Assembly (NCBI GenBank): GCA_028752905.1
Contig: JAQNBH010000009.1
Location: 25,404,370 to 25,468,369 of the forward strand
Direction of reading: 5' to 3'
Length of the DNA: 64,000 nt
Source of the DNA: Cladorhizidae sp. MBARI D1340-BT2
Taxonomy: Eukaryota > Porifera > Demospongiae > Poecilosclerida > Cladorhizidae
Shown here piece by piece: positions 11,062 through 21,909 of this stretch. The translations under genes were made by a program, and so were the position numbers. Numbering within the stretch: the first letter of the stretch is position 1; each line of letters begins with the position of its first letter. The notes beneath the pieces were generated by a model, which saw nothing but the letters and a program-made list of their open reading frames with translations, ran no database searches and had not been told where the DNA came from.

Positions 11062-11244
11062 GTCAAGTCAGGGCGATTGGAAAGAGAGGGAAAAAATTAA
11101 ATCAATACAAAGTACAAAACCTCTTCCTGGCTACTGAAGGGTCGGTTTTCAACCCACAAGGCCATGCCCTGGGTGGTCTCCAGCTAGCTAAGCAACTCCT
11201 CTTCGCTAGCTAATGGCTGGTCCAGGATCTCTTTTTTACAAGAT

Positions 11245-11262
11245 ATCCCACTGCTGCCGCCA
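11245..11262 (-). other. primer-binding site next to LTR A
   Basis: One base inside the LTR end (CCCCGACA on the reverse strand) lies TGGCGGCAGCAGTGGGAT. It begins with TGG, the complement of a tRNA CCA end. In copy B it reads TGGCGTCAGCGGTGGGAT, compatible with a Ser/Leu-type tRNA 3' end (inference). Confidence 0.55.
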
Positions 11263-11263
11263 C

Positions 11264-11754
11264 TGTCGGGGAAATTTCACCCTTATCTAAAACCTTTCTT
11301 CCTCAATAAGAAAATGGTACTGCTGTAGCCCGAGCGGTTAGCTACCTCTGGGTGAATACCCCGCGATGCCTAGGTACTCCAGGCATTGGCTACTCCATCA
11401 ATCACCCTACCTAGACCACTGATCTCCGTGACCCAAGTCTCAGTCCGCTCTACTTAGGACCTTACTCCAATGTCACCCCTCAGGTTGACTCTCTCTATCT
11501 CTTTGTCCCTGTCAGGGTAGTAAGCATACACCATGCAACTATCAGACAAAACTCCAGTGTCCCACTCTGGTGCCTTACAATACAGGTATTTCTTAACAGT
11601 CACCTGATATGCATATTGCTCTAGAACAGTTATCACAATGCCTTCTTGGGATTGTGGTGGTGTAGTCATCCATTAGCTGTTGGTTGTGGTTTCTGTGGTT
11701 ATGGTGGGTTATTGTTTGAAAAGTCAGGGAGTGGTCCTGTTGATTTCCCTGAGA
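11264..11754 (-). mobile_element. LTR (copy A)
   Basis: About 491 bp; on the reverse strand it starts TGTCAGGG-like (first bases mutated in this copy) and ends CCCCGACA. It is adjacent to a primer site and gag. Matches LTR B (49128-49626) and, on the opposite strand, LTR C (54337-55034). It interrupts a Penelope-like RT gene whose frame resumes at 11755. Confidence 0.8.
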
Positions 11755-12096
11755 GTAGCAATACAGTATACAGGATCCCATCCAAAGACCCATCCATAGA
11801 TGAGGCAGTTGAAGTAATTTTTGTAATGTTGACGAAAGATGAGAGCTTGAGGGAGAGGACTACACTAGGGGCTGACAGGATTTCTGAAATGTTGGAATTG
11901 TGCCTGAAATCCACCTACTTCAGCTTTCAAGAAAAAATACTACGAGCAACAAGAGGGTGTAGCAATGAGCTCTCCAGTATCTGCAGTAGTAGACAACCTT
12001 TATGTGGAATTCTTTGAGGAATTGGCGCTCACAACTGCCCCACTAAAGCCAAGAGATACGTGGATGATACCTTCTGCATTTTGAAGAAGGGAGTGA
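11755..12096 (+). pseudogene. Penelope-like RT fragment (copy A)
   Basis: Encodes NTVYRIPSKDPSIDEAVEV, RISEMLELCLKSTY and then, after an extra A in a run near 11938, remnants of the G-AM-SP palm motif (here mutated) and the RYVDDTFCILKK catalytic box near 12056-12090. These are RT palm motifs of Penelope-like retroelements. The 5' part is displaced by the LTR, and the 3' part ends abruptly where the ~175-bp satellite begins. Several frameshifts; dead. Copy B retains more, including GIY-YIG. Confidence 0.75.
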
Positions 12097-13065
12097 GCAG
12101 GAACGTCCCAATTGGAGCAAAATAGAGCTTCTTTCGGATAAAAAGGTGAGATTTGTCACAAAAAGACATTTTCTGTCGTTTAAAGAGTAGAAACAGTTCC
12201 ATAATGTTGAAAAGGAATCTAATGTGCCTATTTTGACAAGATTGAATGATTACAGAGTTTTTCCTCAAAACGCTCATAAAAGTCCCAAATGGAGTTAAAT
12301 AGAGCTTCTTTCGGTTAAAAAGTGGAGATTTCTCACCAAAAGAAATTTTCTGATGTTTAAAGAGTAGAAACAGTTCGATAATGTTGAAATGGAAGCTAAT
12401 GTGCCCATTTTGACAAGAATGAGCGATTTCAGACAGTTTTTCCTCAAAATGCTTAAATTTTTTCCCCAAATGGAGTAAAATACAGTTAAAAATTCGAGAT
12501 TTCTCACTAAAAGACGTTTTCTTACATTTAAAGAGTAGAAATAGTTCCATAATGTTGAAAAGGAAGCTAATTTGCCATTTTTACAAAATTGGGCTATTTC
12601 AGGCAGTTTTTCCTCTAAAATGTCCCAATTGGAGCAAAATAAAAACTGAATATTTCTCACCAAAAGACATTTACTGTCGTTTAAAGAGTAGTAACAGTTC
12701 CATAAATGTTGAAAAGTACCCATTTTTACAAGAATGACCGATTTCAGACAGTTTTTCCTCAAAACGCCAAAAAAAGTCCCAATTGGAGCAAAATATAGCG
12801 TTAAAAATGGAAGATTTCTCACTAAAAGAAATTTACTATCGTTTAATGAGCCACTGTTCCAATGTTGAAAAGGAAGCTCATGTGACCATTTTGACAAGAA
12901 TGACCGATTTCAGACAGTTTTTCCTCAAAACGCTCAAAAACGTCCTAATTTAAGCAAAATAGAGCTTCTTTCGGTTAAAAAGGGGAGATTTGTCACCAAA
13001 AGAAATTTTCTGATGTTTAAAGATTAGAAACAGTTTTATAATGTTGAAATGGAAGCTAATTGTGT
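12097..13065. repeat. ~175-180 bp satellite, about 5-6 units
   Basis: Units contain GATTTCTCACCAAAAGA, GTTTAAAGAGTAGAAACAG, TTCCATAATGTTGAAAAGGA, TTTCAGACAGTTTTTCCTCA and AACGTCCCAATTGGAGC. The reverse-strand open frames (12029-12550, 12295-12897) are repeat read-through. Same satellite at 52139-52486 and 57206-61085. Confidence 0.9.
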
Positions 13066-15837
13066 TGGAGCTTACAAAAACAGCAGGATAACCCATAAAG
13101 AGTCCTTCGAGCACAGTGGTTGTGATCAGCCATTGCCACTAACAACCTTTTTCCTGTCCAACCAGGCTTGTTAATAGCAACTTCCCTCTCAATTGAAAAC
13201 AACCTTCAAAATAAATGACAGGTAGATGGAATGAAATAAATATTAGCCCCAGTTGCTATTAGAAAATGCATAGAAATTGTCCTAGCCACCTTTCCTTTAG
13301 GTAGGTTTGGGTATTTTCATATAACATCCTCTCTCTATAAATGATTGCAAATTTAAGTTATGATCTTAAAGCCTGTTAAGACTATTTCAAATAAGTTGTT
13401 GTAAGATACTAGATTCATGTAGACTAATAGGCAGCTGTGCATACTCCACCCCCTAATGCTGCAGTGATATCTCATGTTGTTTTAACAGTTGCTGGTACAG
13501 AGAAGCCACCATATTTAAAAGCTGCTTGGGTATTGGAATAACAATCCCATTGAAGTGACCCCTCCCACCCACATGCGACTATCCAATGCGGAACATTCTA
13601 TTAAATAGCAGCTTTGTGGGGCAAACTTCTCCCAGTTAAGTCTGTGAAATATATTTTAGATTCCGTAAACTCTGGTCATTAAGCCTCTCATGTTTAGTTA
13701 GACTAAAGTTGTTAATTAAATGTCCATCTTATCCTTAACAAAAACAACATTATTCTGCATCATTATGGTATCTTGTTCTGAAATTATGATCTGGAAATGT
13801 TTCAAATAAATATCAATTTATGACATGTGAACAAGTGTCAACATTATAATGTGTTTGACAGAACATTGAGCAAGAATATTATTAGCATAACCATGGCTGC
13901 AATTGTCTGTAGCTGTTCACAGTTTCCTAAAGAGTATTTTGCTGCTCCAATGCAGGGCACTTGTAACCTTTCCCCCAGTGATCTAGCAGCACAGGTCTCC
14001 TGCATGGCCTCTAAGGTACCAAATCACTTTCTATGTACCCTGTGATGAGACACCTAAACCTTAACGGATGCCAACATTGCACCTGTCACAAGAATTATTC
14101 TCTTCTTTGGCTAATATTAATTGTTGAAGTTCACATAGTTTTGTAGATAAATATACTTCTCTGAGTATGCAAAGAATGTATGAGAGACCATCTCTAGCTT
14201 GTTGTAATCTCAGGGACCTTGCTCCTGCATTTAATATGGTTTGGGAGTCTGGATATTTCTTATTGTACCATCGAGAGGATAACTCATTCTTCAACATGCT
14301 CGCTAGAGTAATTCCTCAGTTAATCAAGTGTAAAAATTGTTTATGCTAAGTATTTCATAAATTTTTCTGTGAGTGTGATATTTTCAAATGTGTTTAGTGG
14401 CCCATATTTGCAGATAAGTGGCTGTATTTCTTGTATGTTGAGGTTAGAAGTGAAGCTCTAAACAGACAGGATTTATGGCATGAAGCTCGCTTATCACAAG
14501 AAATAAAGAACAGAACCAAACAGACATTGGTTATTGGCAAACATAACAATGACCTCTAATAGCAACATAGTCCATGCTTTCTACAGTGGTAAGGTGAAGA
14601 TTTCTTGCATTTGGTGATTTCTTGCATTTGGTACGCCAGAAAAGAACTAGTTAATATTGACCATAACTTGATAGGTAATAATAAGTGGTAATTTCCAACA
14701 ACCCAGTATATATATCTAGAAGCACTCCACAAGACTCTACAAACACTAAACGTAAAATTGACCTTAACTTGCAACAATAATTTGTTGTTTAATTGCATAA
14801 CTACAAGTGTGTTTTCTATTATCATTTTTATTGGGTGGTGAGACTGAGGCACTGAAATTCTGGGCCTGCTGCTGTACTTTAACACCAGGTTCATATAATC
14901 ACTTACAAGAAGCCGAGTGCTAAGCCTGCAAATGGTGTGCCTTGCAATGTGGCCCAGCATTGCCTGTAGAGTGCTCATGCACTAGACTCTTGGTCCATGC
15001 TTGTGCATCACATATCTGTAGTAATCACAGAGGGTGTTTAATTGCCATTAGGAGTTTGATATAATAAAGTGATGTGCATATTTAGAGGTTGTTGTTGGGA
15101 TTCTCCCACCAGCTGGTGGATCTGAAAAGACTTTAGGGATACACAGCTTAACTTAACTATTTATTTATATTAACGTGTCTCTCATCTCTCTCTGTGCTTA
15201 CTTTATAGACGGTGAGTTACAGTATTCTATGGCCCGGATGACATGATTTTGATCAACTTCAATTTATTTAAACTTGGCCCTTGGTTCTCTGTGTCTGTCT
15301 TTCTTCATGAAACCATCATAGCCGGTGAGTTAGAGTATTACATGTCTAGGATGACAATTGTTCACTGATTAATGTCATGTCACTTTTTCTTGGTGTTATA
15401 TTAACATAGTTTGATAGTTACATATATACATTGCTGGAGCAATGCAAGAACTAAAGTCAATTCAACTTGACTTGTAAGATGCCCAATCATGCATTGAGCA
15501 GCAAGATAATAGTCACTAGAAGCACGTGTGTAAAAGGGCAAGTAGTAGCCACTAATGGAGCTAACTAATCTGCAAGGTGGCAATGAAGGCAGTCAAAGAA
15601 ATATTTGCATTAAATGTTTTGAGGGTAGTCCAAAAAATAAATGTATTTTATTTACCAACATGCCTTTAGCCACACCAGAGGTGGAGAAAGGGATAAACAC
15701 CTTGTGTTGATTTAGTGGCTATTTGATTAGGAAGAGGTCTAGTTTGTGCTAAAAAGGTCTATAAACTGCCTTCACCAGTAGGCTGACCTTTACCCCCTGC
15801 ATCCTTGTTGCAGCTACATGTGTTTAGTGAGGTCACC
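13066..15837. other. 2.7-kb block shared with 61.09-63.65 kb
   Basis: High-identity counterpart of 61086-63655, with indels. It holds an open frame at 13827-14045 (72 aa) whose homologue at 61865-62059 differs at many replacement sites, so I see no sign of coding constraint. The reverse frame 14061-14297 is lost in the other copy. The part from ~15060 contains the dispersed repeat with TATAGACGGTGAGTTACAG. Confidence 0.6.
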
Positions 15838-17338
15838 TAACTCTTACACTGCATTTGTCACGGCGTTGTGACACAATAATCCACCCCACATATGCGTGTG
15901 TCACAGCTCCCGTGACAAGCAATTTACTGCTGGAAGTGCGTGTGTCACAGCCTCTGTGACATGATATTTCTTGTTGCATAGCTCCGTGGATTGTCTGTTT
16001 TATACTCTGTACTTACTAGGTAAGGTTGATGGGTTTATAATCAAACTTGGGAATGCATCATCATCTCCATGAATAAAAATCATTAAAAAAAGGCGTTTTA
16101 TTTCTTGGTTCATTGACAGCTGCAAATAAGAAAATTGGTGTGTATTTTTATCCAAAACAAACACAAATATGGATCTGCAGGCAGTATTGGAGGCTCTTTC
16201 TGATATTGAGAATGACTTTGAAATTGACAGTGAACTAGATGATGTGGAAGAAGATGAACTAGATGATATTGGAAGAAGATGAACTAGATGATGTGGAAGA
16301 AGATGGCCTGGAGGATGCGCTCCCTGAAGAAATGGAAGATGCTAATGGCAGCAGTAGTGTAGATGAGACTGATGGGGAAAAGGAAGTGGAAACTGGCCAT
16401 ATGAGTGGAAATTCTACAAGAGGGCTTGTCAGGTGGAAAGAAGTTGACAACATTATGAGCCCCACCGAGGGTTTGTACACAGACACTCCTGGTTCAAATT
16501 TGCCAGATGATGATGTTGAGCACAAGGATTTCTTCACCCTGTTCTTTGCAGATGAGGTTTTTGACCAAGTAGTGCATGAAACAAATATTTATGCACAAAT
16601 TCTTATTGTAAATATGCCACTTACGGTTCTCTCAGGCTCAGTGTACTACTGTCAGACTTGCTCACCACCCACCTCTACATCCAGAAGAGTGCTTCAAATA
16701 GTACCACACAGCCAAGATCCTGAAGAAACCAAGAGCAAGACAGTGAACTCATGACTATATTGTTCTATATTGTTATTCAATTATCTTCTTACAAAACATT
16801 GTACTTGATCTAGCAAGGTATTCAAATGGATTTTTGCTGTTATTGTTGCTGACAATCTTGTTCTTGTAGCTAGATAGATAGTATTTGGCCAGGTAAAGTT
16901 TAGTAGACAATGTAAAAAAATAGCTCCGACCAACCTAAATTGCCAATCATATAGCTACAACACAGCATAGAGACAAATCTAGCATACTTTGCATAGTCTA
17001 AGCAGCCGACTAACATACAAAAATTGCGAGAAAGTAGTAGAAGAATGACTAGTTTCTAAACAAAGGTATAAAATACCAATACAATCAATACGATTTTTTT
17101 CCTGGCAATCGAATACTTACAGTTTGCTGAGATAACCAATGTTCCCTGGATGTGTCTCTGTTGTTTGATCAATTTTAGAGTAGTAAATATGCCATACGAG
17201 CAGCTAACAACAGACCATTTCTTCCCCAGCATAAGGTTTAAAAAAACAATGCTGCACCCAGTTGATTGCTTCTGGTTTGAGTATAACGCACGTACGATTA
17301 TTGTGACATTTTCAATTGACACTGCGTAAGTGCTAACA
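15838..17338 (+). mobile_element. piggyBac-like remnant with TIRs
   Basis: Ends TAACTCTTACACTGC (left) and GCGTAAGTGCTAAC (right) are imperfect inverted repeats of the (TTAA)C-CTTA-C-C-G type. The flanks join into the repeat also found intact at 23.83-23.92 kb. The left interior has two GTGTCACAGC...GTGACA palindromes (about 15858-15961), resembling the subterminal palindromes of the element at 53.08 kb. It encodes the N-terminal part of a piggyBac-type transposase. Confidence 0.6.
16169..16754 (+). pseudogene. piggyBac-type transposase, N-terminal fragment
   Basis: ATG at 16169 opens MDLQAVLEALSDIENDFEI and an acidic tract. A +1 insertion inside a duplicated 29-bp acidic repeat (~16262) shifts the frame, and the rest reads from 16263 to the stop at 16752. 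Residues KDFFTLFFADEVFDQVV then HETNIYAQ match the 'D-F-LFF-D-l---iv-eTN-YA' signature at the start of the piggyBac (DDE_Tnp_1_7) domain. The catalytic Asp region is missing, so this cannot make active transposase. Confidence 0.65.
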
Positions 17339-17711
17339 GGTGATGAGCTACAGCTGCAGCAAAGTGCATACATGTGAATATGTACACAATGCTGGGTAGT
17401 TTACTCTTGGCTGTGGCTCTCCTCTCCATGATTGATTCTACCCAACCTCAAATAGCATCCCTGTTTCTCATGCCACATCTGAGGAGCTAGTTGTCTAATA
17501 GTTGCCCCTTTTTAAAGCCCTCACAGAACCTCTTGTAGCTAGCAAGTCCTTCCTTAGAGAGACTTTACAGAGTAGCTTGGCAAGCCTTTCCTTAGAAAGT
17601 TTGAAGATTTGACATCGCAGGACTCGCCTTAGAAAACTTAACTTCTAGAAACCCTTAGCTAAGCTTTTCTATCTAACAGGCCATGTGTAACTATTAAGCC
17701 TCACATCAAAC
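17339..17711. repeat. repeat segment, homologous to 23.89-24.06 kb
   Basis: Contains GCAGCAAAGTGCATACATGT and CTCTCCTCTCCATGATTG, both matched at 23.9 kb. No gene seen. Confidence 0.6.
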
Positions 17712-18233
17712 ATGTATAGAGCAAAAAGAGCTGATACATTTACGCATTGTCTAATGGAGAACTCTCTGTCAATGGTGCCCCTAAGTCCAGTGGAGGATGG
17801 TCATGTGTTTGGTGATAGGTTTACTGTAAGAGTAGAAAACTTTGGTCAGGAGTGTAACATTTCTGCAATGCATTACTCTTATTACATAGTGGATGTCTCT
17901 GTTGTACATGCAACAGGACTTCAGATATCTATGGTTTAGTTAGAGGATGAGTTTGTGCTTGATGGCCCCATCAATGCACACATACTAGTCTATATCTCCA
18001 CTACATTCGCTGATTCCAACTACTTACCTCTTCATGAATTTGAGCTTGGTGTTTGGAGTCGATCGAGCAAACACAACTATTTATGCTCGCAAAATAGCAA
18101 CGACCTGGAAAACGTTTATAGTGTTAGTTTTGTAACTGACAGTCATCTTTTATTATTTGAAGATGTCTTAATAACTTACTACAAGGCAAGTTCATCTGCT
18201 TCACACAAAAAATTTCAAATGTCAGAGAAATAG
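17712..18233 (+). pseudogene. unrecognised ORF with one in-frame TAG
   Basis: From ATG at 17712 the frame runs 173 codons to TAG at 18231, with a single TAG at 17937-17939 (after LQISMV). Composition is protein-like: a beta-rich pattern such as FGDRFTVRVENFGQECN and NAHILVYISTTFADSNYLPL. No signal peptide or catalytic motif seen, no family recognised. It lies between the piggyBac remnant and the transposon at 18.44 kb. It could be a fragment of an extracellular beta-sandwich protein or a TE-encoded protein; both are guesses. Confidence 0.35.
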
Positions 18234-19191
18234 TGTCACACTGAGACACACAAACACTTGGTTGTAGCTTTCAACCATGCTTCACACCAAAAATGTTTCC
18301 TGCCAGTTGGGTAATCTTGGTTGTGAAAGCCAACCATAACACAAGCCTTGCATGATACTGTGTTAATTGTCATGAAAGTTCATTGATGATAGTTAATTGC
18401 TGAATGATTATGGTAACTTTACTACCAGGGAACAAAACATATGTGACCGAATTTGCGAAAACCCACCTAAACGGGGGGTTAAAAAAAAGTGAATTTATTT
18501 AATAATCGGCACCTATGATACCTAATGATCATATCCTAAAAGTTTGAAACTGTTTGATAATGTTTCCTTCGAGCTATGGCATGAATAGTTGCGCTCCTTC
18601 AAGTACAACAATAGGGATTATTGCGTTTATAAAGCGTTGCCAGGGTGCGGGCGAAACGAAGCCGTATACTTCCGTAAACGTGTAATTAGAGCTATTACCA
18701 CGCCCTTGGCGTTCATTTGCCACGCCCAGGGTCTAAAAAATGGAAGGATAGTATGGGGACGACTGGAGTAGGACTCTTTCTAAGCAGCGGTAAGGTACAG
18801 ATTAGTTAGTTAGGAGTTGTAGAAAGAGTTGATCAGCTATGTTTGGCTAATCTTGCGTAGTTTTGTTCGAGCTATTGCCACGCCCTCGGCCTAAAAAGAT
18901 GGAAGAATAGTATGGACGACTGGAGTAAGGACTCGTTCTAAGCAGCGGTAAGTAGCAGATTAGTTAGTTAGGAGTTGTATATGTTGTAGAATGAGTTGAT
19001 CAACTATGTTTGACATCTTATGTAGTTTGCTTCTGTAACAAAGTTGAACTTTATTGATTCTTTAGAAACAAGTTGAGAATAAATTATGGTAAGTTCACCT
19101 CTTATTATTGCTAGCTTGCTTCTAGTTAAACATGTTTGCTACATTTTCATGTGACTTATCTGCTAGAAAATAATGTTTGATAGCTAACTAG

Positions 19192-20250
19192 TTATGATGT
19201 ACAAAGTTTATGATATAATAAGAAGCTATGATGAATAAAGTCACATTTTTTAGGTGATGGGGTTATGTTCTGAGGAGTCAAGGTGCATTTGATTGGGAGA
19301 GGCATTCTGGTTGCAGGACTTGGATCAGGACAAACAATATCCTGACAATGAGGGGGACAGAATTCTCGTATTTTTTCGAAAAGGTATTTCTTCCTTTCTG
19401 GAGTTAGACCTTCTGGTATAATTGTGGGGGGAAGTTCATTTTTATGTGGCTTCCAGTCTTTATACTGTTCCACTAGAAGAGGCAGCCTTTTCTCTATCGC
19501 ATCCGTCCCTGTCCTGACCATAGCAACTCCTGGTTCTTTTGATGAGAACTTCAAGTGGTGAAATGTCTTGATCCCAACAAATGCCTGTCTCCTGTAGTAC
19601 TTTGTGAAGTAGTTTGCCCAGTTGTACTGTGGAACTAAAATAGTTCCGTCTTCCCTCCCCACCAACTGGGCATTGTTAACTTTTGCAGAACTGTTGACAA
19701 CATCAGCAATGTCTTGTAGGCACCCGACCTTTGTCCTTCTGTATTTTTGCTTCAGCAAGCCAAACCTGACTACATTCCTGGTGACAGCCAAGGGCAGTCT
19801 GTTGTGAGGTAGCCTTTTGTGGTTGCCATGTTCTCTTGTAGTCAGACCCACAGCAGTGTAGTGGATTTTGAGGGATTTAAATCTGTCTATTCCTGGAGTG
19901 TTATGGTACATTGTTGTACTGTAATAATATTTCCCACAGTATAGTATGACATTGTACCTACCAATACTATGCAGCATAAGGAAGGTGACCTTGCAAATCC
20001 TCAAACCATTGTGATAGAAGACTATCCTGGACCTCTGCCGTGGTAATGTGGTATGGTGTGATCCTTCCCCTACTGTGTCTTCATTATTAATATTAGCCAT
20101 AATTTGTCCCAGGATTACCATATCGACCTGTTCCCTGCTCAGTGATGCACATTGGTCTCTCATGTCTTGGTAGTGCTCTGCAGTAAACTGTGAGGAGCAT
20201 GGTTTTCCTTTAAACATCACACAGCCACACCCCTTCAGCAAGAATTCTGT
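19192..20250 (-). CDS. transposase main exon, catalytic core deleted
   Basis: Reverse-strand exon after an ATTCCATTAG acceptor at ~20257, reading DPKLTEFLLKGCGCVMF, a Cys-containing N-terminal region with 'GKPCSSQF' and 'LSREQVDMVILGQIMAN', then a Cys/HGN motif (TTREHGNHKRLPHN). It then jumps to the family's C-terminal part: GLLKQKYRRTKVGCLQDIA, LVGREDG-LVPQYNWANYF, KTFHHLKFSS-EPG, PEGLTPERKKYLFEKIREF. I recognise this architecture from a large sponge/cnidarian transposase-like family (I believe the DUF7869-type group) where several hundred residues, including the HADNC-GQNKNN-type region, normally sit between these parts. The deletion is in frame, so the ORF stays open but catalysis should be lost. 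Confidence 0.6.
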   Translation of the reverse strand, partial: TEFLLKGCGCVMFKGKPCSSQFTAEHYQDMRDQCASLSREQVDMVILGQIMANINNEDTVGEGSHHTTLPRQRSRIVFYHNGLRICKVTFLMLHSIGRYNVILYCGKYYYSTTMYHNTPGIDRFKSLKIHYTAVGLTTREHGNHKRLPHNRLPLAVTRNVVRFGLLKQKYRRTKVGCLQDIADVVNSSAKVNNAQLVGREDGTILVPQYNWANYFTKYYRRQAFVGIKTFHHLKFSSKEPGVAMVRTGTDAIEKRLPLLVEQYKDWKPHKNELPPTIIPEGLTPERKKYLFEKIREFCPPHCQDIVCPDPSPATRMPLPIKCTLTPQNITPSPKKCDFIHHSFLLYHKLCTS

Positions 20251-20332
20251 AAGTTTGGGATCCTAATGGAATAATAGCCATGTTTATTATGCAGATGCCA
20301 TGTGTTACACCTACAATAAAGGGAAGTGCTGC

Positions 20333-20790
20333 TGGCTCAAGTGCTATTGATGAAGAAGGCTGTGGTAGTGATGATGGAGTCTGGGATGGGTGTCCGCTCA
20401 ATGGTGAGAAGAGGTCCTCCTCAAGAGTGGAGAAGAGAGGTGGATCTTCATCACCACAGTCATCATCTTCTGAAGATTCTAAATTTCATTTTAATGTATT
20501 TTTTTATAGTATTAAGTATTATTTCGTATTATATCATGCTTTGAAAGTTACCATCAGATTCCATTACTTCATTGAACTCGTTGTCTTCAGTGCCTGTACA
20601 GTAAAATTCAATATCTATTGAGGGTGTAAATATTACCATACTTGCCCATCCAAGGTGAAGTAATCTGCATAGTTCATTGAGGGAGTGTTCGTCAGAGCTT
20701 CCTACCAGGTCTGGTCCTTCCCCGCCCACCTGTTGAGAGCGCTGGCTACGTTCTGTGAACTGGACATCGGGATAACATGATTGCAACCAA
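20333..20790 (-). CDS. 5' exons of the transposase gene
   Basis: Upstream reverse-strand exons predicted from splice sites. 20786-~20669 reads SCYPDVQFTERSQRSQQVGG and on to LCRLLHLGWAS (donor GTATGG). A short exon after TACTGTACAG reads GTEDNEFNEVMESDG (donor GTAACT). An exon after AAATTTAG reads ESSEDDDCGDEDPPLFSTLE, a Ser/Pro tract, and ends PAALPFIV (donor GTGTAA at ~20309). The acidic/Ser-rich leader is usual before the Cys-rich domain. A GC-rich stretch at 20793-20845 (GCGCGCCTGATGCGCGCG) upstream may be the promoter region. Confidence 0.45.
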
Positions 20791-21060
20791 ACTTAGCGCG
20801 CCTGATGCGCGCGAAAAGAGCACAGCAATGCCTCCGTTCACGAACGGTAAGTATCGACCTATCTTACAGTAAAGGCTTATTTCTCCTTCTAGAAATAGCG
20901 CCTGGGCTTATGACTGCCACTGGTTTATATATAAAGGATAGTTATAGCCATTGGCACAAACACAAAAAATCGTCTTTAAAAAAAAAAATTAATAAAACAG
21001 CCATATCTCAATTAATGCTTTCCCCCGTTTAGGTGGGTTTTCGCAAATTCGGTCACATAT

Positions 21061-21900
21061 AGCAATTTTGTATTATTATGTGCATGAACTACCAGTGAAT
21101 AATTACAGCAACAATCAATACCCAGTTGCTGCTCCTTGTAGTTCAATGATACTTGGAAGAATTGAGTGCAGTCTATGGATCTCAACTTTGACTGCATCAG
21201 TCCAAGTCACCTCCCCAATAAAATGCCAGATGTACTCCAATGTTAAGTGAGGAAGAGATAAAAATATAACAAATAATGGAACTAACTGACAATCACAAAT
21301 TGCCATCACAAACAGTCTCTTCTTTACCTTTACTGCTGTTTCTGCAAGCCAATGAAAGCTCTATAGGCACCTGGCTAGCCTGAAATCTCTCAGAATCTCT
21401 TCATTCCAGAGAATAAAATGCACTCCCCTATGAAATACTACATCAGCATCTAGGATGTTTTGGCATTGTAGGCTAGCTAATATCATGAGGGAAAGAGTTA
21501 CCCTGTAGGTTTCTCCTGGGATGGTTGGGCATTAGTAGAAGCATTGGTAGGATCTAGTAGCTGTTCAGACACCAGTTAGGGTATCAATACCTTTACAAGA
21601 TAACAGGATAACATCCAAGGGGAACAATGTCAATTGACAGTTACCGCATACTTGATCTCAATGATAGCAAGTCAGCGTTCTTCTCCATAACCAGCGATTA
21701 TTTATCAACAGACTTACTTGAGCCAAGAATTGATTGTAAAATATTTACTAATACCCACAGTGATCAGAATGCTCACTTGACTGGGTGTGTGGCTGGGTAA
21801 GGATGAGGGAGGTGGCTGGGTAAGGATGAGGGATGTGGCTGGGTAAGGATGATGAGGGAGGTGTAGGTGATGTAACTGGTGCATGTGTATATATGTACAA
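21061..21900. repeat. dispersed repeat (copy 1 of a segment also at 24.5 and 51.9 kb)
   Basis: 21290-21720 carries ACAATCACAAATTGCCATCA, TTACCTTTACTGCTG and CACCTGGCTAGCCTGAAAT, matched at 24531-25020 and 51898-52130. No gene seen. Confidence 0.7.
21779..21866. repeat. 24-bp minisatellite, ~3.5 copies
   Basis: Tandem TGGCTGGGTAAGGATGAGGG units. Confidence 0.85.
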
Positions 21901-21909
21901 AATCCTATT

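Larger units (their letters stand above)
18439..21060 (-). mobile_element. DNA transposon with ~39-bp TIRs, internally deleted
   Basis: The left end at 18439 starts ATATGTGACCGAATTTGCGA and continues AAACCCACCTAAACGGGGG. The right end (21022-21060) is its exact complement over about 39 bp. Because ATAT is palindromic the TA/AT target duplication cannot be placed exactly. One multi-exon transposase gene runs on the reverse strand from about 20790 to 19192. Two ~165-bp direct repeats (about 18690-18853 and 18862-19018) with CGACTGGAGTA and AAGCAGCGGTAAG lie in the left subterminal part. Confidence 0.85.

Noticed and set aside
11320..11420. tRNA-like string near GAGCGGTTAGCTACC
   Set aside because: Lies inside the LTR; no cloverleaf or T-arm could be drawn.
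12029..12897. Long reverse-strand ORFs with repeated LLFKCQK/SEKS-like segments
   Set aside because: Direct translation of the ~175-bp satellite; frames shift with each indel between units.
13827..14045. 72-aa ORF matched at 61865-62059
   Set aside because: Copies differ mostly by replacements and the start context differs, so homology reflects block duplication, not coding constraint.
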